Source of the DNA: Roseiarcus sp963741845
GTDB lineage: Bacteria; Pseudomonadota; Alphaproteobacteria; Rhizobiales; Beijerinckiaceae
Reading direction: 5' to 3'
DNA length: 64,000 nucleotides
Assembly (NCBI GenBank): GCA_963741845.1
Contig: CAVUJV010000030.1
Location: forward strand, 33,746-97,745
Shown: in pieces, positions 47,902 to 56,369 of the stretch
Layout: every line of letters begins with the position of its first letter
Position numbering within the stretch: position 1 is the stretch's first letter
Notes under the pieces: model-generated
Told to the model about the DNA's origin: nothing
The model's input: only the letters and a program-made list of their open reading frames with translations
Database searches by the model: none
Program-made: the position numbers and the translations under genes

Positions 47902-48654
47902 TCAGGCGGCCCATGGATGCACGGCGTCTCGGCGGACGCCGTCTCGCCTCCTGCGCGCGTCGAGCCCGTTCGCCCAGTGGAGGCCGTCGCAGTCGCCGCA
48001 CGCGCCGCCGGATCGCAGCCCAAAAAAGCGATGGCCGTTCCAGCTCGCGCCGGTGATCGCCTTGGCGACCATCGACAGGCTGCCGTAGGTCCTGCCGTTC
48101 CAGGCGAAGCCGTCCTCGAGGACGCTCACCCGCTCCAGCCTGCCGCGCCATTCGCGCGCCAGCATGGCTCCCGGCCTCAGATCGACGCCCTCGCGCGTCG
48201 CCGGCGACCGGTTGGCGAAGGGCGCGGCGACAGCCTCGCCCTTCTCCTCTCCTGCGCGCTCCAGCCTGCGCAGCGTCGCCGGATCGAGATCGCCCAGCGC
48301 AGCGGCCTGAAGACGGTAGGCCAGAACCCGCATCAGCAGCCAGGTCGGCAAATGGGCGGGAGCGGTCCCGCCCAGATGGTTGCGCCACTGCAGGAGAAGC
48401 TCGCTCCGGTCGAGGCCCGGCAGGCTCGCGACGAGCCTGCGCAGGTCGGCGCCGCTGTCGGCGCCTCGATCGCCTGCGCTGTCCGGGCGAGTTCGAGCGG
48501 AGCGACCCCTTCCCCGGCGCGCGGCTTTCCCGAGCTGCGGCCATCTCACGCCGCCCGGCGGGTTCGGGCGGAGGCTCCGCGGCCCTTCCGCCGCGCCCGA
48601 GCCGCTTCGGCGGGCTTCTCTTCGGCCCGGCAGGGACCGGGCCAGCCGCGTCAT
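47902..48654 (-). CDS. DUF2924 domain-containing protein
   Basis: About 250 residues. The DUF2924 core is readable: LRRLVASLPGLDRSELLLQW, GTAPAHLPTWLLMRVLAYRL, DPATLRRLERA, GAMLAREWRGRLERVSVLED, GFAWNGRTYGSLSMVAKAIT and GASWNGHRFFGL. The N-terminal 85 residues are Arg-rich and low in complexity. Genes of this family almost always sit directly before a serine recombinase in alphaproteobacteria, as here, yet their role is unknown; a helper in excision or target choice is conceivable. Start ATG 48654 is tentative, since the frame stays open into the preceding DUF3489 gene. Confidence 0.72.
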   Translation of the reverse strand: MTRLARSLPGRREARRSGSGAAEGPRSLRPNPPGGVRWPQLGKAARRGRGRSARTRPDSAGDRGADSGADLRRLVASLPGLDRSELLLQWRNHLGGTAPAHLPTWLLMRVLAYRLQAAALGDLDPATLRRLERAGEEKGEAVAAPFANRSPATREGVDLRPGAMLAREWRGRLERVSVLEDGFAWNGRTYGSLSMVAKAITGASWNGHRFFGLRSGGACGDCDGLHWANGLDARRRRDGVRRDAVHPWAA

Positions 48655-49361
48655 GGCTCGTCCCTTCCCCACGCTCGGAGCCGGCGGCGATTGTCGCGTC
48701 CGCCTCTGCGGCGCTTCGCCCGCCTCTGCGCGCGCGATCCGATAGACCGTTCCCCGCATCCGGTCCGAGCGATCCGAGACAAGCGCATAGCCCCGCTTGC
48801 GCAGTCCGGTCAGCGCCGCGCGCGTCGTGTGCGGCAGCCAGCCCGTCGCGTCGCGAAAGCTCGCCCACCGTCGCGCCGGCCTCCCGCTCGAGCCTCGCGA
48901 TCACGTCCGCGATCTTCGATCCTGCGCGAGGCGCGCGCGGCGAACCCTCCGTCCTGCTCGGCCCGCCTTCCGGCCCGGCGTCGGCCGCGGCGGCTTCGGC
49001 GTGAGTCCCCTCGCGCCCGGCGGCCTCGCCCGCCCCTGCCGCCTCGCGCGCGGCGTCCTCGTTCCGCGCCGGCGCCGCGCGATCCTCATCGACGGCGGCT
49101 CCGGACTTTGCTGCGACGGCTTTCAAACCGGCGGCGGTCAGCCTGAGCGAATACGCCTGACCCGAATCCTCGTCGCGGCGCCAGACCGGCGCGTCCTTGC
49201 GCGCCCGCGCTTCCTTGACGAGACCCGCCTCCAGAAGCCTCGCGGCCGCCTTCCTCGCGGGACCCGACCGCGCCCCCGTCGGAGGCGTCAGGCAATGATC
49301 GTCCCGCTGCGACGCTGCATTCAGCAGCGCGACCTGCGTATCGGTGAGCTTGATGGACATG
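48655..49361 (-). CDS. DUF3489 domain-containing protein, one frameshift
   Basis: About 230 residues. The N-terminal part (SIKLTDTQVALLNAASQRDD, CLTPPTGARSGPARKAAARL, VWRRDEDSGQAYSLRLTAAG) and the C-terminal winged-helix-like part (SKIADVIARLEREAGATVGE; GWLPHTTRAALTGLRKRGYA; MRGTVYRI) define DUF3489. One extra base near 48855 shifts the frame between ELSR and ATGWLPH. The putative DNA-binding fold suggests a regulator of the recombinase cassette. No stop codon separates it from the DUF2924 part, so the boundary given is approximate. Start ATG 49361. Confidence 0.72.
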
Positions 49362-49539
49362 TTCGACCCTTCGCGTTGAGACGAGCGCCGGCCCATCCGG
49401 CCCCGTCACTGACGCGAGCCCCGGATCGGAACGATCTCACGGGGCTGGGTCTCCCGCGGCGCTCTCAGCGCCCCGCGGGCGTCCACACACATGCTCTGCT
49501 TCGAGCCGAAGGCCAGTCCTTTCTCGCTTGGGAAACGAG

Positions 49540-49847
49540 AAAGTCCAAACCGGCATTGTCACGTTTCCGGCGACGCCAGTTGCGCCCGGCCCATTGTCTC
49601 GCAAAGCGTCGCATATTCGACGTTAGAAAGCCCGGCGCCACGGCTGCTGTCCGGCAGAAACAGGTTCCACAATCCTTCGCTCTTCGCCAGCGGCTTCAGT
49701 TCCTCAACGGCCGGATAGACCTTCCACGGACCGAGTGCCTCGGCCTCACGGCAAAAAGTTCCTCGTGGGGATAAATGTGCGCGCCCATGAAGTCTTCAAG
49801 TCGCGCCTTCAGCGCGCCAAAACCCTTTCGGAAGCATCCGGAATCAT
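49540..49847 (-). pseudogene. Acyl-CoA dehydrogenase N-terminal fragment
   Basis: About 100 codons of the N-terminal helical domain of an acyl-CoA dehydrogenase: RLEDFMGAHIYPHEELF, EAEALGPWKVYPAVEELKPL, EGLWNLFLP, GLSNVEYATLCETMGRAQLA, then an abrupt stop after PET. Frame changes occur near 49810 and 49750. The same domain is found whole in the gene at 59.7-61.0 kb, with about three-quarters identity by eye, so this is the scar of a paralogue and not a fresh copy. It lies between the recombinase cassette and the ligase gene. Confidence 0.75.
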
Positions 49848-49892
49848 GGGTGTTGCCGTCGACAAGAACATCCGGAGACTCAAATCCAAGTA

Positions 49893-49913
49893 TGATACCA
49901 TATTACAATATCA
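49893..49913. promoter_or_regulatory. AT-rich inverted repeat before the ligase gene
   Basis: TGATA (49893-49897) and TATCA (49909-49913) flank an AT-rich spacer 49 bases ahead of the acyl-CoA ligase start. It may be a promoter/operator; the short arms make this tentative. Confidence 0.3.
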
Positions 49914-49961
49914 ACAAGCCCGCCCGCCAAGGGCTGAATCGTGCCTAGGGAGGAAGGAATT

Positions 49962-51578
49962 ATGGCGAAGACCTGGTTCGACCCAAGGGTACCCGACTCC
50001 GACATTTGTGTCCTGCGGAACCTCGTTGACCAGCGATCGGAAGGGAGCGCCGACCGGGTCTTCGCGAAATTCGCCGATGGCGGCGAATGGACGTTCCGAC
50101 AGCTTCGCGAGGTTACGCGAAGCTCGGCGGCTGCCCTGCAGGCGTTGGGCATTCGTCAGGGTGACCACGTTCTGTCATGGCTGCCGAACGGCCGAGACGC
50201 GTTGCGTGTCTGGTTCGGCCTAAACTACATCGGCGCCGTATATGTACCGATCAATCTCGCCTATCGGGGGCGTCTGCTCGAACACGTGATCGCCAACTCC
50301 GATGCAAGGCTGATGGTCGCGCATGGCGACCTTGTCGGCCGTCTCGCCGACATCGATTGCGCGCTGCTCGAACGCGTCGTGGTGATCGGCGGCTCGCCCG
50401 AGCCGGTGTCCGGGATCGCGATCCTTGCCGCCGACGCGCTTGACGGCGATCCCGGCGCCGTCCTTCCCCCCGAACGCCCGATCCAGCCTTGGGATACCCA
50501 GTCGATCATCTACACTTCGGGCACGACCGGCCCTTCGAAAGGCGTGCTCTCCTCCTATCTTCACCTCTATTCGATGGCCGGAGAGACGTTCTATTTCCTG
50601 ACCGAGCGCGACCGCTACATGATCGTCCTACCCCTGTTCCATGTCGGCGGAACGCTTGCCGTGTTCGCCATGCTCGCCAAGGGGGGATCGATTGCCGTCA
50701 TCGAGGCGTTCGATACCAAGTCGATCTGGCGCTTGGTTCGCGAAACCAAGACCACATGCCTCGTGCTGCTCGGCGTCATGGCCAACTTTGTCACCAGCCT
50801 ACCCAAGGGTCCCGCCGATCGCGATCATCCGCTCACCAAGGTCATCATGGTGCCTGTCCAGAACGCTCCCGCCTTTTCCGAGCGGTTCGGGGTCGATGTC
50901 TATACGGTCTTCAACATGACCGAGATCTCGTCGCCAATTATCTCCGCGCCGAACCCGCCTGTGAACGGGTCATGCGGAAAAAAGCGCGAGGGCGTCGATG
51001 TCCGGATCGTCGACGAGAATGACCTTGAAGTTGACGTGGGCGAGGTCGGCGAACTGGTGGTGCGTACGCAACGTCCCTGGGCGATGAACCACGGCTACTA
51101 CAAGAATCCGGAGGCGACGGCAGCAGCGTGGCGGAACGGTTGGTTTCACACCGGTGACGCGTTTCGCATGGATGAAGAGGGCAACTATTTCTTCGTGGAC
51201 CGGCTGAAAGATGTTATCCGGCGGAGAGGCGAGAACATTTCCTCGTTCGAGGTCGAGACGGAAGTCATCACCCATCCGGCCGTGAAGGAAGCTGCGGCCG
51301 TGGCGGTGCCAAGCGAACTTAGCGAAGACGAGGTGCTGATCGCGGTCTCGCTTGCCGAGGGGGAGACCCTGCGCCCCGAGGAACTCGTCACCTATCTCAT
51401 TCCGCGCATGCCACACTACATGGTGCCGCGTTACGTACGGATCATGGCCGCTTTGCCCAAGACGCCGACCCAGAAAATCCTCAAGCGCACCCTGCGCAGC
51501 GAGGGCATCACTGTCGACACATGGGACCGCGAGCGCGCCGGCATCAGAGTGAAGCGGGAGAAACTCGCCGAAATCTAG
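49962..51578 (+). CDS. Acyl-CoA synthetase / AMP-dependent ligase
   Basis: 538-residue adenylate-forming enzyme (class I) that activates a carboxylic acid to its CoA thioester via an acyl-AMP. Motifs: IIYTSGTTGPSKGVLSSYLH (A3, P-loop), VYTVFNMTEISSP (A5), GWFHTGDAFRMDEEGNYFFV (A7), DRLKDVIRRRGENIS (A8) and PKTPTQKILKRTLR with the catalytic Lys (A10). Resembles crotonobetaine/carnitine-CoA ligase-like and long-chain enzymes; substrate unknown. ATG 49962 has AGGGAGGAAGGA. Convergent with the enoyl-CoA hydratase gene, with which it may share a degradation pathway. Confidence 0.9.
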   Translation: MAKTWFDPRVPDSDICVLRNLVDQRSEGSADRVFAKFADGGEWTFRQLREVTRSSAAALQALGIRQGDHVLSWLPNGRDALRVWFGLNYIGAVYVPINLAYRGRLLEHVIANSDARLMVAHGDLVGRLADIDCALLERVVVIGGSPEPVSGIAILAADALDGDPGAVLPPERPIQPWDTQSIIYTSGTTGPSKGVLSSYLHLYSMAGETFYFLTERDRYMIVLPLFHVGGTLAVFAMLAKGGSIAVIEAFDTKSIWRLVRETKTTCLVLLGVMANFVTSLPKGPADRDHPLTKVIMVPVQNAPAFSERFGVDVYTVFNMTEISSPIISAPNPPVNGSCGKKREGVDVRIVDENDLEVDVGEVGELVVRTQRPWAMNHGYYKNPEATAAAWRNGWFHTGDAFRMDEEGNYFFVDRLKDVIRRRGENISSFEVETEVITHPAVKEAAAVAVPSELSEDEVLIAVSLAEGETLRPEELVTYLIPRMPHYMVPRYVRIMAALPKTPTQKILKRTLRSEGITVDTWDRERAGIRVKREKLAEI

Positions 51579-51602
51579 CGGACCGCGTCGCGCTAGTGGC
51601 AA

Positions 51603-52405
51603 TCAGGATCCGGTGAAGGTGGGCTTTCGTTGCTCGACGAAATGGCGGACGCCTTCACGGAAATCGGCCGATTTCAGACTTTCCAGCATCTCCGCATCGC
51701 TCAGCACGCTCGCCTCGGCGAGCGATTGGGACAGGCCCGCCCAGATCTGCTGCTTGATGATCCTGAGCGAACGCGGCGACGATTGCTCGGCGAGAGCAGC
51801 CGCGTAGTTCCGCACCGCCTGGTGAAAGCCTTCCGCCGGGAGCAAGCGCGCGAGGCCTAGCTGAGCGGCCTCCTCGCCAAGAAGGATTCGCGCGGTGAAG
51901 AGGAGGTCCATGGCGTTCATCGGTCCGATCAGCCGCGGCAGCATCCAGGCGCTGCCGTACTCGGCGATGAGGCCGCGACGAGCAAAGGCCGTCGTCACCT
52001 TGGCGTCGGCCGCGATGAACCGGATGTCGCAAAAAAGAGCAAAGCAAAGCCCGACGCCGGCGACCGCGCCATTGATTCCCGCGATGATCGGCTTTGGCAC
52101 GCCGAGCGGGTAGCTGAGGGGTTGTTCGAAATCGCCACGTCGGGCGTCCGCGTCCGGCATGTCGGAAAAGTAGTCGCGCTGCATAAGCGCCGGCTGCCCG
52201 AGATCGCCTATATCGGCCCCGGCGCAGAAACCGCGGCCGGCTCCGGTCACGACGACGACTCGCACTTCGGAGTCGTCAGCGGCCCGCAGGATCGCTTCCT
52301 TGAGCTGGACCTGCATGCGCGGGGTCCACGCGTTGAGCTTCTCGGCCGATTGAGCGTGATCGTCGCGACCCGGTCGCCGACGCTGTAGAGGACCTCGCTG
52401 GTCAT
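51603..52405 (-). CDS. Enoyl-CoA hydratase/isomerase family protein, one frameshift
   Basis: About 267 residues of the crotonase superfamily. The first oxyanion strand is VVVVTGAGRGFCAGADIGDL and the second is GVPKPIIAGINGAVAGVGLC. The true N-terminus (TSEVLYSVGDRVATITLNRP) is in another frame: one base is missing at about 52342 between LNRP and EKLNAWTPRMQ. ATG 52405 overlaps the TGA of the truncated SMP-30 gene. Hydration of enoyl-CoA in beta-oxidation of the acid activated by the neighbouring ligase is the plain inference. Confidence 0.85.
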
Positions 52406-52905
52406 GACGGCGCCGCAACTGTGTCGGCGAAATAGAAGGTCTTGCTGTCGGGACTCCAGCAGGGTCCGTTGGAGACGATGATCTTGTCGTCGAGCTTGTG
52501 CAGCGACAGGTCCGGATCCAGGCGGTAGAGGGCGCCGTTGGGCTCTTCCTCCATGGTATCCATCGAGCCGGCGATGACGCGCCCGCGCCGATCGACCTTG
52601 CCGTCGTTGGGCCCGTTGTTGGTCCTGCCGGGCTCGGGATCGACGATCAGCTCAACGTCGCCTATTCTGAAGTCAAGAAAATGGAAGCCGCGCGCCGGCG
52701 ACACAACCGCGCCGCCCGACTTCCGCAAGGCCATCGAACCGATTTTCTGCGGCACATCCCAGGCGCGAATCTCGCGACCGTCAGGGGTTGCGCGGAAGAC
52801 GTTCATGCCAAAGCTGTCGATCCAGTAGAGCCGCTGTTCCTCGACGTCCCATAGCGGGCTTTCGCGAAGAATGGTCTTTACGTCGACCAGGACTTCGATG
52901 CGCAA
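52402..52905 (-). pseudogene. Truncated SMP-30/gluconolactonase
   Basis: 167 residues: only the N-terminal half of the six-bladed SMP-30/gluconolactonase propeller (LRESPLWDVEEQRLYWIDSF, NDGKVDRRGRVIAGSMDT, SNGPCWSPDSKTFYFADT), ending right after the FYFAD blade with VAAPS and a stop. Full members have about 290 residues. The end is fused to the start of the enoyl-CoA hydratase gene, evidence of a deletion. It lies directly downstream of a complete paralogue with which it shares long near-identical stretches. Confidence 0.8.
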
Positions 52906-52923
52906 TGCAAGGCCTCCGCTCTG

Positions 52924-53806
52924 TCAACCGGCGAAACGGGGTTCCGGCAAACCCTTTATTCCAAGATCGTAGATCGCAAAAAGGCTGCCGCCGGGCGGGG
53001 GGTCATTGGGCAGGCCGGGGAGGTGAATCTGGCCTATGGTGGTGAAATAGATGATGTCGAGGTTCGGGCCGCCGAAAATGACACTGGTGACATTGCGCAC
53101 TGGAAGCTTCACGGCGCGCTCGAGTTTTCCGTCCGGCGTGAAGCGGCGGAGTTCACCCGAGAACACAGCGGCGCTCCACAGGCATCCCTCAGCGTCGACG
53201 GTTGCGCCGTCCGGAACGCCGGTCTCGCGCTGGCGTTTATCGAAGGCGACGAAGGTCCGCTTCCGAGAAGGCGTACCAGTCGCCTCGTCCCAATCGTAGG
53301 CTGAGATTTCCATCGCCCATGAGTCGGCGAAATAGAAGGTCTTGCTGTCGGGGCTCCAGCAGGGCCCGTTGGAAACGATGATACCGTCTTCGAGGGTGTG
53401 CAACGACAGATCGGGATCAAGACGGTAGAGTGAGGAGCTCTTGTCCGTCTCCTTGGTGTCCATGGAGCCGAAGACGAATCGGCCACGCCGGTCGACCTTG
53501 CCGTCGTTCAGGCGGTTGGTAGGCTTGTCCGGCTCAGGGTCGAAAAGTAGTGACCGCTTCGCCGCTGTTGAAATCGAAGCTGTAGAGGCCGGTCTGCAAG
53601 CAGAGGATCGCGCCGCCCTTCTTGCGCAGAGCCATGGATCCGACTTTCTGCGGCAGGTCCCATTTCTCCATGTGCGAGCCGTCGGCATTGGCCCGAAACA
53701 CCTTGTTGCCGAGGCTGTCCAGCCAATAGATTTTTTGCTCCTGCACGTCCCAGAGCGGGCCTTCGCCAAGTGAGGTCTTGCAGTCAGCGATCGCGCGAAT
53801 TTCCAT
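52924..53806 (-). CDS. SMP-30/gluconolactonase/LRE family protein, one frameshift
   Basis: About 293 residues, calcium-dependent lactonase family that hydrolyses sugar lactones. The sequence has LGEGPLWDVQEQKIYWLDSL with the metal Glu, NDGKVDRRGRFVFGSMDT (Asn/Asp), SNGPCWSPDSKTFYFAD and PDGATVDAEGCLWSAA (Asp). One base shifts the frame at about 53545 (GEAV to LLFDPEPD). Complete otherwise. The context is sugar uptake operons, consistent with aldonolactone hydrolysis after a sugar dehydrogenase. Confidence 0.82.
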
Positions 53807-53849
53807 CGGTCCTCTCCTTCAAGCCTAGAAGTTCACCCGGTTGCCCCTT

Positions 53850-54327
53850 TTAGCGACAGAATTCGCGGGCCTCGTCGGGGGTGGCGGCGGACATGCCGAG
53901 TTTGACCTGTGCGGCGTTCAAGTCCGCGAGCTTGCCCGGGCCGTCCCAAAGGCTGTCCTCGAAAACGTGATCAGCTCCAGCGAGCGCTTGACCAAGATCG
54001 GTCACCGTCGAAATGCGCGTCCGGACTTTGGGCGCTGTCGAGCCGAGCAGAACGTCGTTGGCGGCAAGGTCGTCGCACCTCGGCAAAAAGGCGTTCCACA
54101 TCGTACTCATCGGAGACGTCGGCGTGAGTTCCAGAAATGTCCGGCGAGGCAGTGAGACATTCGTCCAGCACGATTTGCGATATGTCACAGATGTGGACGC
54201 GCGCATCGGCCCCGGCAAACGTTGAGGCGATCGTCTGGCCAATACCGGCTGCCCCAGCGGTGACGAGGACGCGCAGTCCGGGCTTTATTGCGAATCGCTC
54301 ACGCGGGGCATGCGTTCCTCCGCTCAT
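53850..54327 (-). pseudogene. Short-chain dehydrogenase remnant with foreign C-terminus
   Basis: It begins as a normal SDR (LRVLVTAGAAGIGQTIAST, the TGxxxGIG cofactor motif, and HICDISQIVLDECL), then after DVERLFAEV shifts frame and continues as DVLLGSTAPKVRTRISTVTD … LADLNAAQVKLGMSAATPDE. The latter is not SDR sequence; RISTVTDLGQALAGADHVFE looks like the Rossmann region of a 3-hydroxyacyl-CoA dehydrogenase-like protein, but I am unsure. The catalytic YxxxK is absent. ATG 54327 overlaps the permease stop (ATGA). A deletion-fusion scar is the best reading. Confidence 0.6.
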
Positions 54328-56369
54328 CGGGTCTGGCGGTCGCGGAGCGCCAGAACGGCGCCGAGCACGACGAGCCCGAAGATGATGTCGCGCATCGCAT
54401 GGGGCAAGGTGGTGCCGGCGAGCAACGTCTGCAGGGCCGTGAGAAGGAGAACGCCGCCGATCATGCCGAGATAGTGACCCCGACCGCCGGTAATGAGCGT
54501 CCCGCCGACGACGACGACCGCGATGGAAGGCAGAAGAAATTCGTCGCCCATGCCAAGGCTGGCTTGCCCGTTGAAGCCGGCGAGAAGCATGCCGACGACG
54601 GCTGCACAGAGCCCACTGAGGACGTAGGCGCTGACAAGCGTCGAGCCGACGTTGACGCCCGAGAGGAAGGCGACGCGCGGACTGTTGCCGACGGCATAGA
54701 TGCGCCGGCCAAACCCGGTCCGTCCGAGGAGAATGGTCGCGCCAACGACGAACAACGCCAAGACCCAAATGATCGGCGTCGTACCGAACAGGCGGCCCGT
54801 CATCAACCAACGCACGGAGGGCGCGGCGAAGCCGGCGGGCGTGCCGTTGCTGTAGACGAGAGCGATGCCCTGCAGAATGCCGTTTGTCGCGAGTGTGATG
54901 ACGATCGGCGGCAAGCCGAGGCCGACGACGCCAAATCCGTTGACGACGCCGATCGCCGCGCCAAGCACGAGAATGAGCGGCACCGCCCACAACATGGCTT
55001 CGTTCTGGCCGCCGGTGAAGCCGGTGAGCAGAATCCCGCAAAGGCCGATTGTCCACGGCACGGAAAGGTCGAGACCGCCGGTCAGAATCACCGAGCCCTG
55101 GCCGAGCGCCAGAATGGCCAAGAAGCAACTAAGAACCAGCAGTGAATTGAAATAGCGAAACTCCATGCCGTTGAAGACGATGGCCGTGGCGACGAGCACA
55201 ATGATCAAGGCCACATAAGCCGGCGCGGCGTAGCGCAGCGTGTCGCGGTTGCGCTGAAACCATCCCGGCAAGGCAGCCAATTCAGCTCTCCGGCGAAGCA
55301 GCACGACCGGCTTTGCGACAGTGTGGACGCGGCTCGGCAACGTGCCATTCCGCCAAGCGACCCAGCGTTGCCGGCCGAGGTTGATGTAGTTGGCAATCGC
55401 CGAAGTCCGGTTCAGCGACGAGCCGAGCACGGCGAGAAGCAGGATGATGCCCTCGGCAACGGTGCTGTAGTAGGCGGAGACATTGAGGACCAGCAGGATA
55501 TTGACCACGATCATCAGCACGTAGGCGCCGACTACGGATCCGAAGCAGCCACCCTTGCCGCCGCCAAGCAGCGTACCGCCGACGACCACGGCGGCGAAGA
55601 TCGGCAGAAGCAGGGGGTCGCCAACCAGCGGATCCGCCGACCCGGTCTGGGCGCTGATGAAGGCGCCGGCGGCGCCGTAGAAACAGCCGCCGAGGACATA
55701 GGCGCTGAACTTTACCCAATCGACGCGGATTCCGCTGTAGGTCGCCGCGTCTTGATCGCTGCCGATGGCGTAGAGCGCCGTGCCAAAGCGCGTGTGCTTG
55801 ATCAGTGTCCAGATCAACAAGGCGACAACCAGTACGACAACGGGTGCCGGCAGGATGCCGGGGATCGCGGTTCCATTGAGAAAGGCGCTGAAGCTTGCCG
55901 GGATTTGCCCGCCAGGCGTCGGCATTATGAGCAGTGTGATGCCCTGCACGATGAACATCGAGGCGAGGGTCACCACGATCGATTGCATGCGCAGGAAGGC
56001 GATGAAGAAGCCGTTGAATGCGCCAACCAGGCCGCCGATCACGATGGCGCCGATGCCCCAAACGATCTGGGATCCGACGGTGTCCTTCATCGAGGAAGCC
56101 AATATCGCGTTCACCAGAGAGATCACGGCACCCGCGCTGAGGTCGAAACCGCCGGTCAGAACGATGATTGTCTGGCCCATGGCGGCGAGCGCCAGCGTCG
56201 CGCCACCTCCGGACTGGTAGCTGAAGTCGAAGAAGCTGTAGGCAGACGGCGAAACGATATTGAGGAGGGCAAACAGGGTAACGAACACCGCGATGGCAAT
56301 CAGCAGGCCCCGGCTGCGGACAAGCCGAAGTCCGAGCGGCCGGCTGGCAAGGGCCGTGGCCGTGCTCAT
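54324..56369 (-). CDS. Fused double sugar ABC transporter permease
   Basis: 681 residues containing two complete BPD_transp_2 permease domains in one chain. First domain: MGQTIIVLTGGFDLSAGAV, FRMQ-type LRMQSIVVTLASMFIVQGIT, VVVGGTLLGGGKGG. Second domain, from about residue 370: GQGSVILTGGLDLSVPWTIG, LPPIVITLATNGILQGIALV, VVVGGTLITGGRGHYLGMIG. In most ribose-type transporters these are separate genes or a homodimer; the fusion would form a pseudo-heterodimer. Frame intact. Overlaps the ATPase gene upstream by four bases (ATGA) and the SDR remnant downstream. Confidence 0.88.
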   Translation of the reverse strand: MSTATALASRPLGLRLVRSRGLLIAIAVFVTLFALLNIVSPSAYSFFDFSYQSGGGATLALAAMGQTIIVLTGGFDLSAGAVISLVNAILASSMKDTVGSQIVWGIGAIVIGGLVGAFNGFFIAFLRMQSIVVTLASMFIVQGITLLIMPTPGGQIPASFSAFLNGTAIPGILPAPVVVLVVALLIWTLIKHTRFGTALYAIGSDQDAATYSGIRVDWVKFSAYVLGGCFYGAAGAFISAQTGSADPLVGDPLLLPIFAAVVVGGTLLGGGKGGCFGSVVGAYVLMIVVNILLVLNVSAYYSTVAEGIILLLAVLGSSLNRTSAIANYINLGRQRWVAWRNGTLPSRVHTVAKPVVLLRRRAELAALPGWFQRNRDTLRYAAPAYVALIIVLVATAIVFNGMEFRYFNSLLVLSCFLAILALGQGSVILTGGLDLSVPWTIGLCGILLTGFTGGQNEAMLWAVPLILVLGAAIGVVNGFGVVGLGLPPIVITLATNGILQGIALVYSNGTPAGFAAPSVRWLMTGRLFGTTPIIWVLALFVVGATILLGRTGFGRRIYAVGNSPRVAFLSGVNVGSTLVSAYVLSGLCAAVVGMLLAGFNGQASLGMGDEFLLPSIAVVVVGGTLITGGRGHYLGMIGGVLLLTALQTLLAGTTLPHAMRDIIFGLVVLGAVLALRDRQTR

